From the NCBI GenBank assembly GCA_032717465.1, contig CM064690.1:29056653-29120652 (forward strand): a DNA stretch of 64,000 nt, read 5' to 3'. A model generated the notes under the pieces. That model did not search any database and had not been told where the DNA came from. It was given only the letters and a program-made list of their open reading frames with translations. Below, piece after piece: positions 35,785 to 47,695 of the stretch. Origin of the DNA: Coenobita brevimanus (Eukaryota > Arthropoda > Malacostraca > Decapoda > Coenobitidae). Position numbers and translations under genes: made by a program. Each line of letters starts with the position of its first letter. Within the stretch, counting starts at the first letter, position 1.

Positions 35785-38700
35785 TTAACCCCAAAAGTTA
35801 GTTCCCCAGTTGCTGAAGCGATCGTTGCTACGCGTTCGTGGATTCTCGGCGACTCTTGGGGTTGGCGGGAACATTTGCATATGTGTGGTAGGTGCACTGT
35901 TTCCTTCAAATTTCGCGTCTGTATTTTGAATTTCGTTGATATATTCGTTGGGAGTCGCTCCGTTTTGTATTTTGTCTGTAATTTCGCTATTAGGTTCACT
36001 GGGAGTCTCTTTTTCTTTGGTATTTGACGATTTTTGAATATTTGTGTCAGCCTCTCTGTTTACATCCTGCCCCGTGACGTCACCGAGAAAGCCTGTGACG
36101 TAATCAAATTCTATGACGTCACTGGAATCCGCTCTGTGGGGATTGATGGGAATGAGTGGACGTCGCTTGGTGGTGGTGGTGGGTTTCGTTGTGGTGGTTG
36201 TAGTAGTCGTGGTGGTTGTGGTTGTTGTTGTAGTCGTGGTGGTGGGGATGGTAGTTGTAGAAGGTTCAGCTGTAGTTGTAGGTTCAGCTGTAGTTGTAGG
36301 TTTAGCAGTAGTTGTAGGTTCTGCTGTAGTTGTAGGTTCAGATGTAGTTGTAGGTTCTGTTGTAGTTGTAGGTTCAAGGGTAGTTGTAGGCTCTGTTGTA
36401 GTTGTAGGTTCAGCTGTAGTTGTAGGTTCTGTTGTAGTTGTAGGTTTAAGGGTAGTTGTAGGTTCAGCTGTAGTTGTAGGTTCTATTGTAGTTGTAGGTT
36501 CAGCTGTAGTTGTAGGTTCTATTGTAGTTGTAGGTTCAGCTGTAGTTGTAGGTTCAAGGGTAGTTGTAGGTTCAGCTGTAGTTGTAGGTTCAGCTCTAGT
36601 TGTAGGTTCAAGGGTAGTTGTAGGTTCAACTGTAGTTGTAGGTTCTGTTGTAGTTGTAGATTCAGCTGTAGTTGTAGGTTCAAGGGTAGTTGTAGGTTCA
36701 GGTGTAGTTGTAGGTTCAGGTGTAGTTGTAGGTTCAGCTGTAGTTGTAGGTTCAAGTGTAGTTGTAGGTTCAGCTGTAGTTGTAGGTTCAGTTGTAGTTG
36801 TAGGTTCAAGTGTAGTTGTAGGTTCAGCTGTAGTTGTAGGTTCTACTGTAGTTGTAGGTTCAAGGGTAGTCGTAGGTTCTGCTGTAATTGTAGGTTCAAG
36901 GGTAGTTGTAGGTTCTGCTGTAGTTGTAGGTTCAAGGGTAGTTGTAGGTTCAGGTATAGTTGTAGGTTCAGCTGTAGTTGTAGGTTCTGCTGTAGTTGTA
37001 GGTTCAGTTGTAGTCGTTGGTTCAGCTGTAGTAGGTTCAAGGGTAGTTGTATGTTCAGTTGTAGTTGTAGGTTCAAGGGTAGTTGTAGGTTCAGTTGTAG
37101 TTGTAGGTTCAACTGTAGTTGTAGGTTCAGCTGTAGTTGTAGGTTCAGGTATAGTTGTAGGTTCTGCTGTGGTTGTAGGGTCAAGTGTAGTTGTAGGTTC
37201 AAGGGTAGTTGTAGGTTGAGGTGTAGTTGTAGGTTCAGCAGTAGTTGTAGGTTCAGGTGTCGTTGTAGGTTCAGGTGTAGTTGTAGGTTCAGGTGTAGTT
37301 GTAGGTTCAGGTGTAGTTGTAGGTTCAGGTGTAGTTGTGGGTTCAAGGGTAGTTGTAGGTTCAGGTGTCGTTGTAGGTTCAGCAGTAGTTGTAAGTTCAG
37401 GTGTAGTTGTAGGTTCAGCAGTAGTTGTAGGTTCAGGTGTAGTTGTAGGTTCAGGTGTAGTTATAGGTTCAGGTGTAATTGTAGGTTCAAGGGTAGTTGT
37501 AGGTTCAATGGTAGTTGTAGGTTCAGATGTAGTTGTAGGTTCAGGTGTCGTTGTAGGTTCAGCAGTAGTTGTAGGTTCAGGTGTAGTTGTAGGTTCAGGT
37601 GTAGTTGTAGGTTCAGGTGTAGTTGTAGGTTCAGCAGTAGTTGTAGGTTCAGGTGTAGTTGTAGGTTCAGCAGTAGTTGTAGGTTCAGGTGTAGTTGTAG
37701 GTTCAGCAGTAGTTGTAGGTTCAGGTGTCGTTGTAGGTTCAGCAGTAGTTGTAGGTTCAGATGTAGTTGTAGGTTCAGCTGTAGTTGTAGGTTCAGCAGT
37801 AGTTGTAGGTTCAGGTGTCGTTGTAGGTTCAGCAGTAGTTGTAAGTTCAGGTGTAGTTGTAGGTTCAGCAGTAGTTGTAGGTTCAGGTGTAGTTGTAGGT
37901 TCAGCAGTAGTTGTAGGTTCAGGTGTAGTTGTAGGTTCAGCAGTAGTTGTAGGTTCAGGTGTAGTTGTAGGTTCAGCAGTAGTTGTAGGTTCAGGTGTAG
38001 TTGTAGGTTCAGCAGTAGTTGTAGGTTCAGGTGTAGTTGTAGGTTCAGCAGTAGTTGTAGGTTCAGGTGTAGTTGTAGGTTCAGCAGTAGTTGTAGGTTC
38101 AGGTGTAGTTGTAGGTTCAGGTGTAGTTGTAGGTTCAGGTGTAGTTGTAGGTTCAGGTGTAATTGTAGGTTCAAGGGTAGTTGTAGGTTCAAGGGTAGTT
38201 GTAGGTTCAGGTGTAGTTGTAGGTTCAGCAGTAGTTGTAGGTTCAGGTGTAGTTGTAGGTTCAAGGGTAGTTGTAGGTTCAAGGGTAGTTGTAGGTTCAA
38301 GGGTAGTTGTAGGTTCAGGTGTAGTTGTAGGTTCAGGTGTAGTTGTAGGTTCAGGTGTAATTGTAGGTTCAAGGTTAGTTGTAGGTTCAAGGGTAGTTGT
38401 AGGTTCAGGTGTAGTTGTAGGTTCAATGGTAGTTATAGGTTCAGGTGTAGTTGTAGGTTCAAGAGTAGTTGTAGGTTCAGGTGTAGTTGTAGCTTCAGGT
38501 GTAGTTGTAGCTTCAGCAGTAGTTGTAGGTTCAGGTGTAGTTGTAGGTTCAGCTGTAGTTGTAGGTTCAGCTGTAGTTGTAGGTTCAGGTGTACTTGTAG
38601 GTTCTGTTGTAGTTGTAGGTTCAGGTGTAGTTGTAGGTTCTGTTGTAGTTGTAGGTTCAGGTGTAGTTATAGGTTCAGGTGTAGTTGTAGGTTCAAGGGT

Positions 38701-41700
38701 AGTTGTAGGTTCAGGTGTAGTTGTAGGTTCAGGTGTAGTTGTAGGTTCAAGGGTAGTTGTAGGTTCAGGTGTAGTTGTAGGTTCAGGTGTAGTTGTAGGT
38801 TCAGGTGTAGTTGTAGGTTCAGGTGTAGTAGTAGGTTCAAGGGTAGTTTTTGGTTCTGTTGTAGTTGTAGGTTCAGGTGTAGTTGTAGGTTCAGGTGTAG
38901 TTGTAGGTTCAGCTGTAGTTGTAGTTTCAAGGGTAGTTTTTGGTTCTGTTGTAGTTGTAGGTTCAGGTGTAGTTGTAGGTTCAAGAGTAGTTGTAGGTTC
39001 AGGTGTAGTTGTAGGTTCAGGTGTAGTTGTAGGTTCAGGTGTAGTTGTAGGTTCAAGAGTAGTTGTAGGTTCAGGTGTAGTTGTAAGTTCAAGGGTAGTT
39101 GTAGGTTCAGGTGTAGTTGTAGGTTCAGCAGTAGTTGTAGGTTCAGGTGTAGTTGTAGGTTCAGGTGTAGTTGTAGGTTCAGGTGTAGTTGTAGGTTCAG
39201 GTGTAGTTGTAGGTTCAGGTGTAGTTGTAGGATCAAGGGTAGTTGTAGGTTCAGCTTTAGTTGTAGGTTCAAGGGTAGTTGTAGGTTCAGCTGTAGTTGT
39301 AGGTTCAGGGGTAATTGTAGGTTCAGGTGTAGTTGTAGGTTCAAGGGTAGTTGTAGGTTCATCTTTGTTTGTAGGTGGGAGAGTTGTTATAATTTCAGGT
39401 GTTGCGGTTGTAGATTCAGATGTAGCTGTTGATTGTGTTGTTGATGAAGTTGTTGTCATAGTCGCAGGTGCTGGTGTTGTAGGTGCAGCTGTACTAGGTG
39501 TATGTGTCAATGTGGCTGTAGTCGACGTAGCTGCAGTAGTTGTAGTAAATGTAGTTGCAGTTGTAGTAGATGCAGTTGCAGTAGTTGTGGTGGGTGTAGT
39601 TGCAGTAGTTGAGTTGACTTTAAGTTGTGGTAGTGCTATCAGTATGCCAGGGACCAGACCAGTGCTCGTGGCCGGGGCTGTGGGGTCTGGGATGAAGATA
39701 TGGGACGGTTCGGTTGCATTCCCTTCACCGGGCCTGTTCGGGTACACCAGGATAGGGGGCCGTGTGCCTGACGTCGGAGGATTCTTGTCGATGGCCAGGA
39801 AAGATGAGGACTGACCCAATGATGACCCGCTCGGATTGCTGGAGATGACGGTTCCGCTGCTGGCACTTCCGGATTCACTGGGGACCACTAGGAATGGGTA
39901 TTGGGTGTTTGGATTGGTGCTGCTGGTTGACCCGCTTGTGTTTGAGTCTGTGTTTGAACTACCCGAAGCATCAGTGTTGGTGTTTTCAGTTGAAGTGGTG
40001 GGGATGATCAGGTAGGAAAAACCAGTGGAATTTGATCCGACGTGATTAGGATCGGGGATTATTGTGAATGGGTAATGAACAGATCCGGATCCTGAAGCAC
40101 CCTCATTTGGCGCAATCGAGAAGGGATGGCCCGTCGATTCATCCGGATTGGGTTGAACCTGAAACTGAAATCCTCCTGAACTTGTCACAGAACCGTCAGG
40201 ATTAGGCACAACATAAAATGGATACTTTACACTGTTAGGTCCTGTCCTCTTTGCATTATTCTGCTCCACAAAGAAGGGATAATTGGCCATGCAGTGCTTC
40301 GAACCACTCGAGTCTGGAATCACTTTGAACGAATAGATCCCTGAAGATGTGGATGAGCTGCCTGGGTTCGGAACTATTTGGTACGGGTATTTACATTCAC
40401 CCGATCCCGAACTGTCAACATTTGGAACAAGAGAGAAGGGAAGACCACCTGATTGAGAGGCCCCTCCTGCTGGATTGGGCACCACATAATAAGGATATAA
40501 ACCTGAACCTGAAGAAATGACACCAGAGCTTGCAATCAGGAAAGGGTACCATCCAGAACCGTGAATAATACCAGTTGGATTCTGAATTACGGTGAAAGGA
40601 AAGCCACTAGTTCCCGCTTCCAAGTTATCTGGGTTTGGTAAGACTGTGAATGGGTGTATACTTGCTGCGTTTGGATTGGGTATGACGGCGAAAGGGTATC
40701 CGTTTGAGCTGGCACTTCCCTGGTACCCAATGATCGAGAAAGGATACCCGCTTAAACCACTCCCAGTATCCCCTGTATTTGGCACAACGAGGAAGTGATA
40801 TCCACCGTAACTGATGCCATTAGGTGTGCTTTGTCCATTATTTATCATTCCAGCAGAACCTGGAATAACCGGTACCAAGAATGGATAATGTGGTCCAAAA
40901 CTTATTCCAGAACCCAACTGTCCACCCACTAAACCCACACTTGTTGGTCTTGGTGGGTTCAGAGATAAAAGCGACTGTAGCAGACCCCCAACAGACGCTT
41001 GGACAAAAGAACCTGCTTCTCCTGGTCTGATGGGAAGCCAGGGAACGAGGCCTTGGTTCTGATTCTGGTTTTGCGTTTGGGAGACCATAATGGAAACGTT
41101 GGGGTCAGCCGCTTCACGATCAGACGCAGAATCATCGGGGAAAGGCGAGTGGTCGGTGGATTCCTGTACTGGGCTGAGTGTGGAATTGGTGATTCTACTT
41201 TCCACCTGTGCTTCAGTATCACCGCTTGTATTTCTTTCATCTGCATTTATGTCAGCGTTGATATTACTTTCCAGTTGGTCTGTATCATTCCCTGTGTTTT
41301 CTTCATCTGCTCTTGTTTGGTAGGGTAAAACCAGTAGACTTGGATTATAATGGAGGTTAGGAACTGATGGTGTTTGAGTGTCATCTGTAGGAGCCAGTGT
41401 CGACAGCTGGCCACCATCAACCTCCTCGGAGAAATGCCTATTGAGGTACTTCAGAATGGAGGATAGCTGGTACTGTGTCAGGTGCAAGTCTGCCAGTGCC
41501 ACCTGCCAGAATGTAGGTAACACTGGAGACGTCATGACCGGGGTGGCAGGAGTGGTCACCGTCTTACTCGAGCTGGTATACAAAGAGGATGGTATCTGGT
41601 GATGGTGAGAGGTTGTCTGGTGCAAAGATGGGGATGTGTGATAGTGTGAGGTTGTGTGATTTGAAGGTGAGGATGTGTGGTATTGATATGAAGAGGTTGT

Positions 41701-44165
41701 GTGGTTTGAAGGTGAGGATGTGTGGTATTGATATGAAGAGGTTGTGTGGTTTGAAGGTGAGGATGTGTGGTATTGATATGAAGCTGTATGATTAAAAAAT
41801 GAGGGTGTGTGATGGTGTGAAGTTGTTTGGTTTGGAGGTGAGGATGTGTGATGTTGGTATAAGACTGTCCGATTCATAGGCGAGGGTGTGTGAAGTTGGT
41901 GTGGAGTTGTCTGGTTCAGAAGTGTGGGTGTGTGATGTTGGTGTGAATCTGCCTGGTATGGAAGTAAAGTGTGATCCTGGTATGAGGCTGCTTGATTGAA
42001 AGGTAAGGGTGTGAGGAGCAGGTGTGGAGTTATCTGATTTAGAGATGAAGGCGTGTAAGGTTGGTTTAAAATTGTGTGGTTTGAGGGCCTTAGTGTGTGG
42101 TTCTCTAGAGTTGTGTGGTGGGTGTTCAGAGGTATGTTGTGTGGAGTTGAAGGTGGAGGCAAAACTGTATGTAGTGAGGGTAAGGTTGTGTTGTTTGAAT
42201 CTGACTCTAAGTTAAATTGAAAGGAATTATACGTGCCGATTGGGGCTGCAGGTGTGATGTTCATAGATGTACCTGTTTGGTAGGGATCAAAACTAGCAGG
42301 AAATGGAAGCAGTAGTGGATTGTACGGGAATGAATTTGTGTTCACGGAAGATATATTCAAGTCGTCTCTGAGAATGGACTCGTTTCCCTGTATATTTGTG
42401 TGATTTTTATAGTCTAGTATTGTGTCTTCACTGGAAACGTTCAGTGAAGCTCCTAACACCAAAGTCATGGGTGATGTGGAGGGGGCTTGAAGTGTAGGGT
42501 GCTGTGTGGCTGTCGATGTGGGTTCAGGTGTTGTGGTTTTCCGTCTGAGTTTGTCCAGCTTTTCCATGAGTACGTCGTGGAGTTTCTGCAAGGCGGTACG
42601 GATCCCAAAGTCAGGAACGCCATTATAGAACACGACTGTACCATTTCTGTACTTAAAAGGACCGCTGGTTATCACGGGTCTCTTGGTAGTGTGTCTGGTA
42701 GTAATAAAGGATGGTTTACCTGAGCTGGGAGTCTTGGTATTATCTGTATCTTTAGTGAGAGGAGTTTCAGAATTCAGGGTTGATGTACTGTGGTGTAAAT
42801 TCCTGTTCTCAAAAAACATTAATTTGTTTCTGATTGAATGTGTGTCAGGAGAATGTGTAAATTTTTCCCTTTCATATTCACCGCCACTGATAGTTTCACC
42901 GAACTTTCCCTTTTCAAATTCACCGCCACTGGTATGTTCACCGAATTTCTCTTTTTCAAATTCACCTCCACTAATATTTTCACCGAATTTCTGCTTTTCA
43001 AGTTCACCGCCACTGATATTTTCACCGAAGTTCCCCTTTTCAAATTCACCGCCACTTGTATTTTCACCGAATTTTCCCATTTCAAAATCACCACCACTGA
43101 TATTTTCACTCTGGCTCTTCCCTAGTGTATCGGAATTATTATTTAATGGGTATAATGACTGAGAATCGTCTTGGTTTAGGGCTTCTTTGACTACCGTAAG
43201 TAGGTGTAATAAATCCCCCTCTGTTAGTGAAGCTTGAGACACCTTCCTTGTAAATGCGTACAGCTTCCTCACCAAAACGCTGTTCCTCTCAAAGCCCCCG
43301 GGGTCAATTTCCATCTTCACGTCTTCTTTAAATCCTTCTCTTTCTCGGAGGTCATTGATAATATCCCTAAATTCCATCAAGTAACTGCTGGAGGCTTTGA
43401 AGAGAGTGGATAGTGACTGTGTATCAAGGAAGCCATCTTGAAAATCAGTTTCTTGTTGGGGTAGATGAGTGTGTGTAGTGTGGATGTTTTTGGATTCTGT
43501 GCTTGTGGTAGAGGGTAAGATGTGGGATGTGGTGAAGGGTTGTGATGTTTGTGGGTCTGTAGATGAATGTGATGTTGAGAAAAGCGTTGAAAAAGATGCG
43601 TCAATCCTCCCTTCAGGTGGGTTGTTGTGTGTTTTGGGTGAGGTGCGTGGAAGGTGACGTTGGTGTGAGTAAAATGAGCGTTTGTGGAGCCTGTGTGTAT
43701 TGGTTCTCATGTAAGGTGTGGTTGGGTGTGGTTGTGGTAGCGGGGAGATGGTGTCGGGTGTGGTAGAGTGTTGGTTTGGTAGTGCAGAGATGGTGGTGGT
43801 TGTATTGAGAGTGGTTGGTTGTCGGGTTGGTCGTGGGGAGATGGTGGTGGTTGTATTGGGAGTGGTTGGTTGTCGGGTTGGTCGTGGGGAGATGGTGGTG
43901 GTTGCGTCGGGTGTGGTTGGGTGTCGGTATAGTCGTGTCAGAGTCGGTTTGTCGGTGTTTGTCGGGATTGGTCGGCTGTCACTCGTCACAGGTCTTGATT
44001 CTGTTGAGATGAAGGTCGTCGTGTGTCGGTTGGGTTGGGCTGATGTCGGCTTGTCGGGGGCGGTCGGGAGCTGTCGGGGAGGTGGGTAAGATGTAGGGAT
44101 GGAGTGGAGGGAAGTCGGGGAGCCCAGGAGATTTGTCGGTGTCGGTAAGTCTCTGTCGGTCTCAC
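35785..44165 (-). CDS. Giant mucin-like protein, single 8.4-kb exon
   Basis: No named domain is recognised. The frame is open from a CAG acceptor at 44,166-44,168 (two bases complete a codon, phase 1) for about 2,790 codons to TAA; no convincing ATG or signal peptide starts it, so a 5' exon is missing. In order: T/P-rich 17-residue repeats; a plain, probably helical segment of about 95 residues (43,448-43,160); six 14-residue SGGEFEKxKFGENI repeats; N-glycosylation-rich sequence with 15-residue HTSSPSNHTTS repeats; a second helical segment (41,520-41,405); the QNQNQNQ marker; about 18 YPFxVVPNP repeats; roughly 170 copies of EPTTTX; a basic KRRPLIPINP junction; and an acidic, plain C-terminus of about 110 residues. 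Probably secreted and O-glycosylated. Caveat: CAGGTGAG at the presumed acceptor also looks like a donor. Confidence 0.7.
36237..39385 (-). repeat. 18-bp coding minisatellite, about 170 copies
   Basis: The plus-strand unit is GTAGTTGTAGGTTCAGGT or a close variant, encoding EPTTTX on the minus strand. Variation is nearly confined to the last residue X (P, A, L, also V, S, I, T). In 37,620-38,110 the units alternate P and A in a uniform 36-bp dimer; elsewhere the order is mixed. Confidence 0.95.
39880..40905 (-). repeat. YPFxVVPNP protein repeats, about 18 diverged copies
   Basis: Each unit has aromatic-P-(F/Y), two to three beta-branched or aliphatic residues, then PNP or PDP and a Gly/Ser linker with SGSG, spaced 15-28 residues apart. 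Two cysteines only (ECKYPY, KHCMANYPF). DNA copies are diverged, so the repeat is old and kept at protein level. Confidence 0.85.
41630..41990 (-). repeat. 45-bp coding repeats (HTSSPSNHTTS)
   Basis: The unit SYQYHTSSPSNHTTS appears three times almost identically at 41,640-41,790, with diverged relatives around it. Each carries an N-H-T glycosylation sequon. Confidence 0.9.
42862..43113 (-). repeat. 42-bp coding repeats, 6 copies (SGGEFEKxKFGENI)
   Basis: Six contiguous 14-residue units, acidic and basic residues balanced. The DNA repeat is TTTTCAAATTCACCGCCACT plus 22 bases on the plus strand. Confidence 0.95.
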
Positions 44166-44254
44166 CTGAAGTCGGGATAATGGAGAAAATTAACGTTTAG
44201 GTCGATAGATAGACGTGTGGATGGATAGATAGATAGATAGACATAGTTAGATAG

Positions 44255-44340
44255 GTTATGGAGGCCTTTGTTCAGCAGTGGACGTGCAATGGCTGATGAT
44301 GATGATAATGATGATGATGATAATAATAATAATGATGAGA
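44255..44340 (+). mobile_element. RTE-type LINE 3' terminus with (GAT)n tail
   Basis: GGAGGCCTTTGTTCAGCAGT GGACGTGCAATGGCTG then GATGATGAT. This encodes EAFVQQWTCNG plus stop, the familiar end of RTE elements in arthropods (EA..QQWT), with the usual triplet tail. Only the last 80 bp remain. It sits just upstream of the giant mucin exon. Confidence 0.7.
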
Positions 44341-44356
44341 GAGACAGACAGACTGA

Positions 44357-44388
<32 letters not shown>

Positions 44389-44564
44389 TAGATAGACAGA
44401 TATTAGAGAGTGGATGTCAATGTGCTAATGGGGCTACAATCAAGACTGTATACCACCACAAGGCGCCCTAATGACCCTCTTGTGAGCTTAATTACACCAT
44501 ATGGGAGGTTTTTGTGGTGAGGGTAATTTAGTAGGTAAAGAGAAAAGGTGATAGACGTGTCATT

Positions 44565-44633
44565 AATGGTGCTATCTGTCTATATCTATTTATCTGTCTG
44601 TCTGTCTGCCCATCTACTGTATCTGTCTATCAA

Positions 44634-44664
<31 letters not shown>

Positions 44665-44795
44665 GTCTGTCTATCTATCTATACCCAGACGCCTTAATCC
44701 CGTAAGGGGTCGCCACATACATATCGCCTCCATGTCCCCCTGTCCCCTACCATTTCGCTGCCCTCCCCCCAAACTTACACCATCCCATCCCTATG
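44565..44795 (-). mobile_element. LINE-A 3' end with long (TCTA)n tail
   Basis: About 110 bp of TCTA/TCTG repeats (44,575-44,685) run into CCAGACGCCTTAATCCCGTA and GGGGTCGCCACATACATATC. The tail continues directly from the terminal bases of the element, as in the other copies. Confidence 0.75.
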
Positions 44796-44965
44796 ATGAT
44801 TAGTGCTTAAAAAAAGAAGAAAACAAAGGCTGAGTACAGAGCTGTTCTTCTCCACCTAAAAATTCTGATGTTCTTTAAGCTTGTGTTTTTTCACCTGTGT
44901 TCTTCCTCTCGTTCATCAATAACCTCACCTGCACACCTGTCCTTATCCAATCACAGCTTCCATCG

Positions 44966-44966
44966 C

Positions 44967-45057
<91 letters not shown>

Positions 45058-45105
45058 CAGTTTTCTCCACAATTAAATCTTCCAAGACACTTAAGAATGT
45101 TGTGG

Positions 45106-45157
<52 letters not shown>

Positions 45158-45208
45158 AATACTCCAGGTGTGAGGTAATTAAGGCCACTCATTATACTGA
45201 CCACTGAT

Positions 45209-45250
<42 letters not shown>
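44966..45250. repeat. (AC)n, (GT)n and (CT)n tracts
   Basis: (AC)n at 44,968-45,056, (GT)n at 45,109-45,154 and (CT)n at 45,211-45,249. The first two are inverse and could pair. Confidence 0.95.
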
Positions 45251-45252
<2 letters not shown>

Positions 45253-45469
45253 ATGAAAAACTAAGAGTAACAAAAAATCTGCAGAAACGAAATATATTAC
45301 ACGTGGAAAAAATTAATAAAATAAAACAATAAAGAAAGGCTTGTCAAGAATATAAAGGAAAAAAAAAACAACAGCAAGAATGAAGAAGAAAAAGACGCAG
45401 AAATAAAGCCATAGGAGTAATAAAGGAGCATGACCTTGGAAAAAATAATATAAAATAAAGTTGATTAAA

Positions 45470-45760
45470 AGTGACGTGTTGTGGGTACGGCTCAGTCTGC
45501 GGGTGTGGGCGTGGGTGTGTGTCAGAGGGAGTAGGAATAGTCATAAGAATAATAAAGGAGTGTGGCCAGGGTAAAGATAAGTAAAGAAAATAAAGTTAAA
45601 AGTATCTTACGTGCTTTGGAGTCGGCTCAGTCTGCCGGTGTGGGCGTGGGTGTGTCAGTGGGAGTAGGAATAGAAAAGAAAATCGCTTGGCAGAGTAAAA
45701 GGGAAGCGTTATGTGTGTACCACTCTGCATGTCATCGTATTGAAGGGGTTAATAAGGACT
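45470..45760 (+). repeat. Dispersed repeat R-CTC, tandem pair
   Basis: CGGCTCAGTCTGCGGGTGTG at 45,488 and CGGCTCAGTCTGCCGGTGTG at 45,624, each followed by GGGAGTAGGAATAG. The pair is about 135 bp apart, and GAAGGGGTTAA closes the second. Confidence 0.65.
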
Positions 45761-45939
45761 ACAGGTAAAGGTAACGTTAATTTGCTCACCTGTGATTGGT
45801 CTGCAGGTAACTAGTGGAGGTGAACCGATTAGGATGATATAGATTAGGCATTTGACCCCTCCATCTCTCAGCCCTGACCTCTTTGTCTGTGGCATCTTTG
45901 TCACCTCCTTTGTCTGTCTGTTGGGAGGAGGTTAGATGC

Positions 45940-45941
45940 AG

Positions 45942-45979
<38 letters not shown>

Positions 45980-46034
45980 CAATAACAGTAATAATAATAA
46001 TAATAATAATGACCACCATCACCACTATCATAAT

Positions 46035-46066
<32 letters not shown>

Positions 46067-46082
46067 TCATCGTTATCATCAC

Positions 46083-46122
<40 letters not shown>

Positions 46123-46265
46123 TTCCGCGCTCGGGTAGGGTGAGATAGGATCCGGAGAGCCTGAAACAACTTGATAGAATTGAGATACTAACCAAAGTTT
46201 ACCCAGTCGAATGAGCCACACTTCCATTCACTCACCATCCAAGCCCACGGATTCCTGGCTTCACG
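45940..46265. repeat. (TAA)n, (CAT)n and adjoining dispersed repeat
   Basis: TAA triplets at 45,945-46,008, ATC/CAT triplets to 46,122, then GGGTAGGGTGAGATAGGATC ... CCATTCACTCACCATCCAAG CCCACGGATTCCTGGCTTCA, which recurs at 61,720-61,885 also directly after (CAT)n. Confidence 0.75.
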
Positions 46266-46742
46266 TAATAGACCAAAATGTATTCCTTACCTAGCTTTAT
46301 ATTCAGTCAGGTAAAAAAAGGGAGCCTGTCTCTGGTCATACACTCTGTACAAAATCCATCCAGCCAGCTCGATCTCTTGTCAGTTCCCTAGCCTCGTTCA
46401 GTCCTCTACCTCCCATTGTCATACACTCATTTTCCATATTTATTCACCTTCATGGCCTACCTGTCCTCTCACCTTCAGGTTCACTTAGATATATCCATTT
46501 TCACTACTTGTATTTACGCCCATTATTTCCACATGCAGTAATTGACGTATGGATATGTAGTGATTTATGTATAACGTATAAAAATGGATTATCTTATGTT
46601 TTAAAAATACGGTAATTTTAGTATAGAAATGCTGTGATTTATTTGATATAGTTATTACGTTATTTATAGACTGAATCTGTTTTCCGTTGCTTATTTTTAT
46701 CGATGCCTATATAGTAAGTAATGTTGTTGTTTTGTTTTTTAG

Positions 46743-46811
46743 TGAGGACATCGACTGCATCAGCATCATCCACCCATCTTCCTGTCAACACACTCGACTA
46801 CCTTAGCCCCC
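46743..46811 (+). CDS. Possible internal coding exon
   Basis: A 69-base segment flanked by a T-rich TTTTGTTTTTTAG acceptor and a perfect GTAAGT donor. Only the frame starting after two bases is open: RTSTASASSTHLPVNTLDYL SP, with one base left over (phase 1). It joins in phase to the acceptor at 48,123. No upstream exon or family resemblance was found, so it may also be an untranslated exon. Confidence 0.3.
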
Positions 46812-46861
46812 GTAAGTACTGACACATTAAACACTGTAATAAGTAAGTTACGGTGATTCCT

Positions 46862-46893
<32 letters not shown>

Positions 46894-47084
46894 GTCCCAT
46901 CGTTCTGTACGCGTGGGAAGCATATGTTATTGTTCTCTCTCACTTCCGCACCACACTTAACGCCCGCTTCACCACAGTCATGCCACTTATTATCTCAACC
47001 ACACTTCCGTACCAGACACTGCTTCCACCACAGCTTCTGGCCTTTGGTTCTTTCTTTCTTGCATAAAAAAAAAAAAAATAAGTT

Positions 47085-47695
47085 ATACATTCTCCACCCC
47101 ACTTATACACCTTCCTTCACACTTTACCACACTTATACATCCTGCATCACACTTTTACCACACTCCTGCACACCCCACCACACTTGGGAATTCTTTTTAC
47201 ACAACAATCGCACAACACTTCTTCATACAAACCACACATAAGCACACTCCACCGTACTTATGCACACTCCACCACACTCATATACTCTCCACCACACTTA
47301 CCGTACGCACGCTGTACCATACTTGTGCACTCCACCACACTTTTTCCACACTTATACACGCTCCTCCTCACTTATACACCCTCCACCACACTTGTACACC
47401 CTCCACCACACTTATACACCCTCTACCACACTTGTACACCCTCCACCACACTTATACACCCTCTACCACACTTGTACACCCTCCACCACACTTGTACACC
47501 CTCCACCACACTTGTACACCCTCCACCACACTTGTACACCCTCTACCACACTTGTACACCCTCCACCACACTTGTACACCCTCCACCACACTTGTACACC
47601 CTCCACCACACTTGTACACCCTCCACCACACTTATACGCCCTCCACCATACTTATATACATTCCACCACACTCATAAAACAACCACACATGCGTT
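47085..47695. repeat. 20-bp minisatellite in the presumed intron
   Basis: The unit CACTTGTACACCCTCCACCA is near perfect for about 13 copies in 47,380-47,640, with diverged copies on both sides to 47,085 and 47,690. A 20-bp period breaks the frame every unit, so it is not coding. Confidence 0.95.

Noticed and set aside
36034..39814. Very long plus-strand open frames (CRFSCS-type and VVVGS-type) opposite the giant mucin exon
   Set aside because: An 18-bp repeat free of stops stays open in several frames on both strands. The minus frame alone continues into non-repetitive, sensible protein at both ends, so these are by-products.
43987..43989. GTG as the start codon of the giant mucin
   Set aside because: The frame is open further upstream to an AG acceptor, and no signal peptide follows the GTG. 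A non-ATG start is not needed.
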